Source of the DNA: JBEIDK01 sp040383485
Lineage (GTDB): Bacteria; Bacteroidota; Bacteroidia; UBA4408
Assembly (NCBI GenBank): GCA_040383485.1
Contig: JBEIDK010000028.1
Location: forward strand, 1-28,975
Reading direction: 5' to 3'
Length of the DNA stretch: 28,975 bases
Shown: positions 22,483 through 28,975 of the stretch, in pieces
How positions within the stretch are numbered: the first letter of the stretch is position 1
Layout: every line of letters begins with the position of its first letter
Position numbers and translations under genes: made by a program
Notes under the pieces: generated by a model
Database searches by the model: none
What the model was told of the DNA's origin: nothing
Seen by the model: only the letters and a program-made list of their open reading frames with translations

Positions 22483-25400
22483 ATGAGAAAAATTAAACCA
22501 AGTCCTATTCATGATAGGCAACTAAACAAGTTGTTGAGTACAACTGCTATTCCAACCTATGTGCTAACCATCAATGTTGTTGGCAGGTTTTTAAAAAATA
22601 GTCTGCCTTTTTCACTTTTATGCATCGCTTTAGTGGCACTTCTATTAGTTGGCGATGTGAATATGGTCAATGCCCAGACAATTGAGCCTTGCGGTACACA
22701 AATCATGTTAGAGCAGGCCAAACTAAATGATCCAACGTTAAATGATGGAATACAAAACATAGAAAACGAATACTCTCAATTTTTATATGAAGATAAAAAC
22801 GGGAATTCAAATTTATTGCGTCAAAAAATGTTGATGCCTTCTAATTCTGATGAAATTATTATACCTGTTGTAGTACATATTTTTCATAATAGTAGCGATG
22901 CTTACGGCATCAACAATAATATACCTTATACTCAAATACAAGCACAAATACTTGCTTTAAATAACGCCTTTGCAAACAACCCAAACATTGGACAAAGTGG
23001 CTTGCAAGTAAATACGAAAATAAAGTTTTGCTTAGCCCAAACTGCTATGGGTGTTTCTAACACTGGTGTTTCAACTACCTTTTATAATAATGGAACTACT
23101 ACTGAATATGGTGTAAAACGTTATCCTGTTCCAAACCTAGCAGGATGGAATCTTACTCTTAGTAGTACGGCAAGTTTGCTTAATAGTTATACTCATCCAT
23201 CAAACGCGATAAGTCCGTATTTCCCATTTGAAAAATATTTTAATATCTGGGTATTACCAACTCTAGATGGCGCTTTAAATGGGCTAATGGGTATTAGTTC
23301 TTTTCCATTTCAAAATTCAGAACCATACGATGGTATTTTTATAAGAACGGACGTATTTGGTAATGGACAAACAATGCTTAACCCAAATTTTAATAAAGGG
23401 AAAATTTTAGCACATGAAGTGGGACATTACTTAGGACTTTATCATACTTTTACAGATGATTGTTTTGAAAATACAGTAAACGACCCTCTTGCTGGTTTTA
23501 ATTATGGAGACCATTGTCCTGATACTCCTCCTTCAATGTTGAATTACTACAATTGCACCAATGCAGGCACCCCCCCAAATTTTATTCCTCCTTGTGGCAA
23601 TTTAACGCCTACATTACATTACGAAGATTATATGAGTTATGCCTATAATAATTGTATGAATAGTTTTACAGGCGATCAGAATACAAGGATGCGGTTTTAT
23701 CTTAACGCTTATAGAAAAAAATTATATTCAAATTCAAACTTAATTGCCACTGGATTAAAACCAAATGGATGTGTTGCAGCAACTTTATTCTCAGAGTTTA
23801 CATACACTGGTGATGCATGTATAAATTCATTACAATCTTTTACAGCAGTAGGAACTATTGGTAATTTGGCAGGTTCAACAGCATCAAATTATACTTGGAC
23901 TTTTGCTGGAGGAACTCCTGCTACATTTACTGGACTAAACCCAAGTGTAAGTTTTACTGGTGTAGGACCGCATTTAGTAACACTTACAGTGCATAGTGGC
24001 ACACAAACTATTTCGAGTACACAAACTATAGATATTAGTAATTGTACCATTTCAAATGGTTTAGAAAATAGTCATTGGTATTTTGGTGATTTTGCTGCGC
24101 TTGATTTTAGTCCAACAAATGGGCAACCACATCCAAATTCAATAGCAGGCCCTCCAAAAAATACACTCTTTTCGGCCGAATCTTCAGTTTCAGTTAGTGA
24201 TAATGCAGGTAATTTACAATTCTATTCTAATGGATATGAGGTGTGGAATAATTTGCATTTTTCGTTAAATCCTAATTCAACGAATTGGATTTATGGTTGT
24301 CCAAAATTCATTTTTGTAAATCCAGTTGCAAATTGTGGAGGAAATGGGTCAGAATCACAACAAACCTTAATACCGCGAACATGTACTGACAATCATTCAA
24401 ACTCTTCTATCTCTCAATTAACAGTTATACCTATACCTGGTGCACCTAAACAATACTTTATTTTTAAGCCACCTTATTTGGATGATGATGTAAATAATAC
24501 ACATAGGAGGTTAGGATATGCAAAAATTGATATGAACTTACCACGTATACCAGGCTCTGGTTCAACTACAGATATGGGACAAATAGTAGAGAACGACTAT
24601 ATTGATTTAGGTAGCAATGTAAATTTATCAGAAATGATTACAGCAATTAAGGGTTGCAATAATGAATGGTGGATAATATGCAGAGGTGCAAAGAATAGGA
24701 TGTCAGGATTACCAATGTTTACCGATAATAAGTATTATGTATTTAAGGTATCAGGCCCGAATTTAGGACTGGTTAATCATGTTTTACCATCATCTGCTAA
24801 TCTAACATCATATAATTCATCTTACCCTATTTACTTTCATGGTCAACTGAAAGCCTCACCTGATGGTTCAAAGCTTGCACTTGTTTCATCTGAAAATTCT
24901 GCCTCAAAACCAAATTTAAAAGGTATACTCGTAACTAATTTTAATAATATTAATGGAGCTATTTCAAATGAAATTCTCTTACAAGTAAATCCTGTAAAAG
25001 CATTTAATAGTATTTCATTTAGCCCAAACTCAAATTATTTATTCGCATCAACATTATATACTTACGATAATATTGTTACAGTTTTTACCCCACAAGCATT
25101 ATTACAATTTGATTTAACGGCACCAGTAGCTAATTGGCCAGTATATAATAATGTTAACTCAAATTATACTAACTACGGACGAATGCAACTAGCGCCTAAT
25201 GGCAGAATCTACATGCCTATGTCAAATAGTTCGCCTTATAAATATACCGCTATTGCAAGTATTACTAATCCAAATATATATCCAACCACTAGTTTTGTAG
25301 CTGATGATATTAATGCAAATTTAGCGCAATTATATACTGCAAATGTACCAGAGTCAAATAGATATATTAAGACATTAAGTAATTTACCGAGTATAAATGA

Positions 25401-28400
25401 TGCTTGGAATCCAAGTGCACAACCTATTTCAATTTCTGTGTCAAAAACTACATGTACTGATATTACATGTGTATTAAATAGTTGTACACCGCAAACTGTA
25501 ACATGGGATTTTGGAGATGGGACAACACAAAACTTAACAACAACAGCTACATCAAACTCAATTGTACATACATACTTATCAGCTGGTACAAAAGTTATTA
25601 ATTGCTACTCTGGCACTACTCTCTTAGGCACCGAAACTATTCTTATTGGCCCACTTTCTGGTAATCTAACTTTTTCACAAGCAAGTTTAAATGCCACCTG
25701 CACTAAGTTTCAATACACTACAAATCCTGGTTTAGGTACATACCAATGGGATGTTGTAGGAGGCTTAATTATTGATCCTTTACAAAATGGAGTTAATTTA
25801 AATACAATTTACGGTACAAATCTTAACAGTGTAACAATTCAATGGAACTCGAGTGGTCTGCGAACCTTTACTGTAACTTGCACGCAAGGCGGTTGTACAT
25901 ATACAGGTACTTTTACGTTTAATAATTCAAGTCTTGTAACAATTACTGAAACGCCACCAACTTTATGTGGACAAACAGAACAACTTGCAGCTACATTAGC
26001 ATGTGGAGCAGCTCCATACACTTATGCTTGGAGTCCTACAGCTACAATAATAGGTGCATCAAACACTCAAACAATTAGTGTACAATTAGTGCCACAAACC
26101 TATACTGTTGTAATTACTGATGCAAATAATACAACATACACTAATAGTATAACAGTAGCTGGCAACGCAAATATTTATACATTTGGTAATACAATAACAA
26201 GTGCTGATATTGCTAATGCTAATAGCTATCAAATTTGTTCTATACCAGTAAACACTACTATAACTGGAAATGTAACTTTTTTGAATAAGACTGTGCTAAT
26301 TGCAAAAAATGTAACCATAAATGTTGCAGCCAATACAACACTTGAAATTAATAACTCTCACTTTAAATCATGTGATTATTTATGGGAGGGAATTACAGCA
26401 AATTCACCCAACACTATTGTAAAAGTTATTGGTAATAGTTTAATCGAAGATGCAAAAAGAGCAGTATATTTAAACAGATATACTGGTTACCACTTTGAAA
26501 ATGCAATTTTTAATAAAAACCAGCTAGCAATTGAATTTTCAAATGGTGCTTCTAATGCTTCGCCAGCAATTTTGAGAGCTACAATTATTACTAATAGAGT
26601 ATTGCCAAGCAACCCTACTTATGCCAATTTAAGTGCGGGTGCACAAATAGGGTCAGTACTAGATAATTACTCGCAAGGAACTTTGTTGCCAATTTATCAA
26701 GCTACGCCATCTAATTTATTTAGCGCTGGAATAATTATTAGAGCACTTAATTCCCAATTTAATGTAGGCGAAGCAATAACTGCAAAAGCCAATATATTCG
26801 ATAATTTGCATTTTGGTGTTTATGCAATAAATGCTGGAACTAAATTGTACAACAATGTCTTTAGAAGAATTACAGATTTGAATGGAGGTAGTATTTTAGG
26901 TTCTGATGGTTGTGGACTATACTCAGAGTTTACAGGTTCTGCAGCAAGCGCACCTGCTGTAACTGTAGGCGGAGCATTATCAACACAATACAATTATTTC
27001 GATAATGTACTCTCCGCCATCTTGGTTAAAAGCGCTAGCAATGTAAACATTCAATATAATAAATTAGGTACATATAACCTATGCACAAACTGTCATAGAA
27101 ATGGTATTGGGTTATTTGGTCAGTATTTAAATACTGCAACAATCAGTAATAATACCATCAATTATTATGAATACGGTATTTGGGTTAATCGCTTTTTTAT
27201 GTTGACTTCAGGTATCATAAATATAGAAAAGAATAATATTTCGGGTATTATTTCTGGGAATAGTACGCGCACTGGTATTGCTATAGAACAAACTACTAAT
27301 CAAATTACAACTGGATTCACACAACCTATTAATATTAAATGCAATACCATAAGCAATCAATTTATTGGTATTAAGGCAGCAAATATTACAAGTGGGTTGG
27401 TTATTGAAAACAATCCACAAGTTACATATCCTATCGGACAAGCAAATGCTAAAGGTATCTATATTACAGGTTGTAGAGGTGCTCTTATAAAAAATAATGG
27501 ATGGAATAGCAACACAAATACATCTATAGGAGGCGATAGTTTTAGTGGCGGAACAGCTTACACTTCGCCAATTGGAATTTTAATTGAGAATAGCAAAAGC
27601 ACAAACCTTACTAAAAATAGAATTAGGTGTGCGGCTAATGCAATAACCTACAGAGGCGATTGCGGTGCATATGGCAGCACTGGTAACCTTATGCGCGATA
27701 ACGACCTGAACTATTATACCTATGGTATTACTCTTGAAAAAATAGTGAATACACCAAGCGGCACTGGCGTTATTGCATCAGGGTTTTATTCAAGTATTCT
27801 TAACAATTATACAGGTACGTCTGCACCTGCATTTTCTAATCGCCCACCTACAGGTAATTTACTTAAAACTAATGCTTGGCCTCAAGCTACTTTGTACCAA
27901 ACCTATGTAAATCAGGTACAGAATACATGGGGAAATGCCGAGTATAGCCCTATGGTAGTTACCACCTTAACCAATGAACAACCAAATTCTAATTTGTTTT
28001 TTGCTCCTGGAATTGCATTTGCAAGCACAAATTCAAATAATTTATATTTTTCAGGCAATGTAAAACCAAGTGTAACGTATAGCAATTGCGGAATTATAAA
28101 TACTGGTTGCTGTCCACCAGATACTCCACAAAACGAAGAGTTTGATGAAAACCAAGTTTTAAAAATAATTGATGACGTAGAGGAGTTAAATGCTGGTGCC
28201 ACAGTTGCTGAGCTTGATGAAGCATGGCTAAAGGAACAAAGTTTATACAAAGATTTGAAATATACCAACGAGGCTATTGACAACCCAATGCTACAGGCTT
28301 TTTATGACCAAAAAGAAACCGAAGCTATTGGCCTATTTTTAAAAATTGATAAGTTTATTACAGAAGGCAACTACACTCAAGCACAAGAGGCGAACGCAGC

Positions 28401-28971
28401 ACTTAGCATTAATAACGAAATAGAAGCCAAAGTACAAAAATACTATTTTGTGTATTTAGATTATATGCTAAAAGGCGACACCTTACCAATGGATAGTTCA
28501 TTTGTAGCCGACTTACAAAATATTGCAAATTTATGTAAAGATAAATATGGCGATATAGTATTGCAAGCACGTGCATTAAACAATGCCATTATGGGTATGC
28601 CTATTGATTATGGTGACCCTTGCATTGCTAATAGCAGGGTGGCGCGCGAACAGCCTGTTGAAGTAACAGCCATAGAAGTATTGGAAGTTGAGGAAAATAA
28701 TGATGAAACTGTAAGGTTAGATTCTGAAATACTATTGCTTCCTAATCCCAATGCAGGTATTTTTACTATTAATTTACCTAATTTAAAATACCAACATTTG
28801 CAATTTGCAATAGTTAATGCTACTGGTCAATTTGTAAAGACTGTTAACGTTAGCAATAGCAAATTAAATCATGAGTTAGATTGTAAGGAATTACCAAACG
28901 GTTTATACAACTTAATTGTAAAAGCCGATGGAATACCTTTGCACACTACAAAATTTATTATTCATCGTTAA
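22483..28971 (+). CDS. Giant T9SS-secreted protein: M43 metalloprotease, PKD, beta-propeller and beta-helix
   Basis: A 2162-residue modular surface protein. The signal peptide has an unusually long N-region (about 36 residues), a hydrophobic core SLLCIALVALLLVG and cleavage after Ala64 (VNAQ). An M43 (pappalysin/cytophagalysin) domain spans about 115-430: HEVGHYLGLYH (311-321; His311, Glu312, His315, His321) and the Met-turn YMSY at Met384 show an intact zinc site. Then follow a PKD-like domain (about 440-520), a beta-propeller-like region beginning SHWYFGDFAALDFS (about 530-975), PKD (WDFGDGTT, about 983-1060), another PKD-like and an SprB-like module (to about 1228), a right-handed beta-helix (about 1230-1870), a Glu-rich helical segment, and a type A sorting domain (about 2080-2162; LPNPNAGIFTI, LPNGLYNLIV). 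It probably digests or binds extracellular polymers; the substrate is unknown. Confidence 0.94.
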   Translation: MRKIKPSPIHDRQLNKLLSTTAIPTYVLTINVVGRFLKNSLPFSLLCIALVALLLVGDVNMVNAQTIEPCGTQIMLEQAKLNDPTLNDGIQNIENEYSQFLYEDKNGNSNLLRQKMLMPSNSDEIIIPVVVHIFHNSSDAYGINNNIPYTQIQAQILALNNAFANNPNIGQSGLQVNTKIKFCLAQTAMGVSNTGVSTTFYNNGTTTEYGVKRYPVPNLAGWNLTLSSTASLLNSYTHPSNAISPYFPFEKYFNIWVLPTLDGALNGLMGISSFPFQNSEPYDGIFIRTDVFGNGQTMLNPNFNKGKILAHEVGHYLGLYHTFTDDCFENTVNDPLAGFNYGDHCPDTPPSMLNYYNCTNAGTPPNFIPPCGNLTPTLHYEDYMSYAYNNCMNSFTGDQNTRMRFYLNAYRKKLYSNSNLIATGLKPNGCVAATLFSEFTYTGDACINSLQSFTAVGTIGNLAGSTASNYTWTFAGGTPATFTGLNPSVSFTGVGPHLVTLTVHSGTQTISSTQTIDISNCTISNGLENSHWYFGDFAALDFSPTNGQPHPNSIAGPPKNTLFSAESSVSVSDNAGNLQFYSNGYEVWNNLHFSLNPNSTNWIYGCPKFIFVNPVANCGGNGSESQQTLIPRTCTDNHSNSSISQLTVIPIPGAPKQYFIFKPPYLDDDVNNTHRRLGYAKIDMNLPRIPGSGSTTDMGQIVENDYIDLGSNVNLSEMITAIKGCNNEWWIICRGAKNRMSGLPMFTDNKYYVFKVSGPNLGLVNHVLPSSANLTSYNSSYPIYFHGQLKASPDGSKLALVSSENSASKPNLKGILVTNFNNINGAISNEILLQVNPVKAFNSISFSPNSNYLFASTLYTYDNIVTVFTPQALLQFDLTAPVANWPVYNNVNSNYTNYGRMQLAPNGRIYMPMSNSSPYKYTAIASITNPNIYPTTSFVADDINANLAQLYTANVPESNRYIKTLSNLPSINDAWNPSAQPISISVSKTTCTDITCVLNSCTPQTVTWDFGDGTTQNLTTTATSNSIVHTYLSAGTKVINCYSGTTLLGTETILIGPLSGNLTFSQASLNATCTKFQYTTNPGLGTYQWDVVGGLIIDPLQNGVNLNTIYGTNLNSVTIQWNSSGLRTFTVTCTQGGCTYTGTFTFNNSSLVTITETPPTLCGQTEQLAATLACGAAPYTYAWSPTATIIGASNTQTISVQLVPQTYTVVITDANNTTYTNSITVAGNANIYTFGNTITSADIANANSYQICSIPVNTTITGNVTFLNKTVLIAKNVTINVAANTTLEINNSHFKSCDYLWEGITANSPNTIVKVIGNSLIEDAKRAVYLNRYTGYHFENAIFNKNQLAIEFSNGASNASPAILRATIITNRVLPSNPTYANLSAGAQIGSVLDNYSQGTLLPIYQATPSNLFSAGIIIRALNSQFNVGEAITAKANIFDNLHFGVYAINAGTKLYNNVFRRITDLNGGSILGSDGCGLYSEFTGSAASAPAVTVGGALSTQYNYFDNVLSAILVKSASNVNIQYNKLGTYNLCTNCHRNGIGLFGQYLNTATISNNTINYYEYGIWVNRFFMLTSGIINIEKNNISGIISGNSTRTGIAIEQTTNQITTGFTQPINIKCNTISNQFIGIKAANITSGLVIENNPQVTYPIGQANAKGIYITGCRGALIKNNGWNSNTNTSIGGDSFSGGTAYTSPIGILIENSKSTNLTKNRIRCAANAITYRGDCGAYGSTGNLMRDNDLNYYTYGITLEKIVNTPSGTGVIASGFYSSILNNYTGTSAPAFSNRPPTGNLLKTNAWPQATLYQTYVNQVQNTWGNAEYSPMVVTTLTNEQPNSNLFFAPGIAFASTNSNNLYFSGNVKPSVTYSNCGIINTGCCPPDTPQNEEFDENQVLKIIDDVEELNAGATVAELDEAWLKEQSLYKDLKYTNEAIDNPMLQAFYDQKETEAIGLFLKIDKFITEGNYTQAQEANAALSINNEIEAKVQKYYFVYLDYMLKGDTLPMDSSFVADLQNIANLCKDKYGDIVLQARALNNAIMGMPIDYGDPCIANSRVAREQPVEVTAIEVLEVEENNDETVRLDSEILLLPNPNAGIFTINLPNLKYQHLQFAIVNATGQFVKTVNVSNSKLNHELDCKELPNGLYNLIVKADGIPLHTTKFIIHR

Positions 28972-28975
28972 CAAT

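Noticed and set aside
27912..28283. 123-codon minus-strand frame inside the giant gene
   Set aside because: Antisense shadow; the plus-strand frame continues intact to a T9SS sorting domain.
1..28975. CRISPR array, insertion sequence, tRNA or rRNA
   Set aside because: Looked for regular direct repeats with spacers, transposase motifs with terminal repeats and tRNA-like cloverleaf sequences; none seen by eye.

Overview
The window comes from an AT-rich member of the Bacteroidota. The evidence is two proteins with type IX secretion (T9SS) C-terminal sorting domains, SprB-type repeats, an HtpG with the Gly/Met-rich linker typical of the phylum, a CzcA pump fused to a TolC-like protein, TAnnTTTG-like promoter elements and an almost complete lack of Shine-Dalgarno sequences. 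Several genes have no usable ATG and appear to start at TTG. The order or genus cannot be fixed from sequence alone.

Layout: (1) 1-1311, 3' part of htpG (+), closed by a clear bidirectional terminator. (2) 1365-4146, a surface-sugar amidation module: an N-acetyl sugar amidotransferase (WbpG/PseA type, -) diverging from a hisH-hisF pair (+). The HisF has Leu where the catalytic Asp11 of histidine biosynthesis belongs, so the pair most likely feeds ammonia to the amidotransferase. (3) 4154-12984, a minus-strand heavy-metal efflux operon. In transcription order it holds a small, possibly frameshifted gene, a CcoI/CopA-type P1B ATPase, a small uncharacterised Asp/His-rich exported protein, a CzcA-type RND pump fused to its TolC-like outer-membrane component, and a lipoprotein adaptor. 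Metal would move from cytoplasm to periplasm through the ATPase and from the periplasm outwards through the RND complex. (4) 13206-17502, a soluble PAS histidine kinase (+), a LolC/E-like permease and a CPBP protease (both -), and a NarL-like response regulator (+) that ends at a perfect palindrome. (5) 17503-17871, an intergenic region holding two copies of a 16-bp palindrome. (6) 17872-21882, three overlapping plus-strand genes for exported proteins: an SprB-repeat/tail-fibre-like protein, a predicted beta-barrel and a T9SS cargo. (7) 21883-22482, a 600-bp gap with short repeats. (8) 22483-28971, a 2162-residue T9SS cargo with an M43 metalloprotease, a beta-propeller, PKD/SprB-like modules and a beta-helix.

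Nothing in the window is a clear-cut new defence or mobile system: I see no CRISPR array, insertion sequence, tRNA, rRNA or phage cluster. The items most worth a second look are the internal signal peptide inside the CzcA-TolC fusion, the small gene with a slippery heptamer ahead of the ATPase, the Asp-rich small protein of the metal operon, the paired palindromes, and the coupled SprB/barrel/T9SS gene trio.
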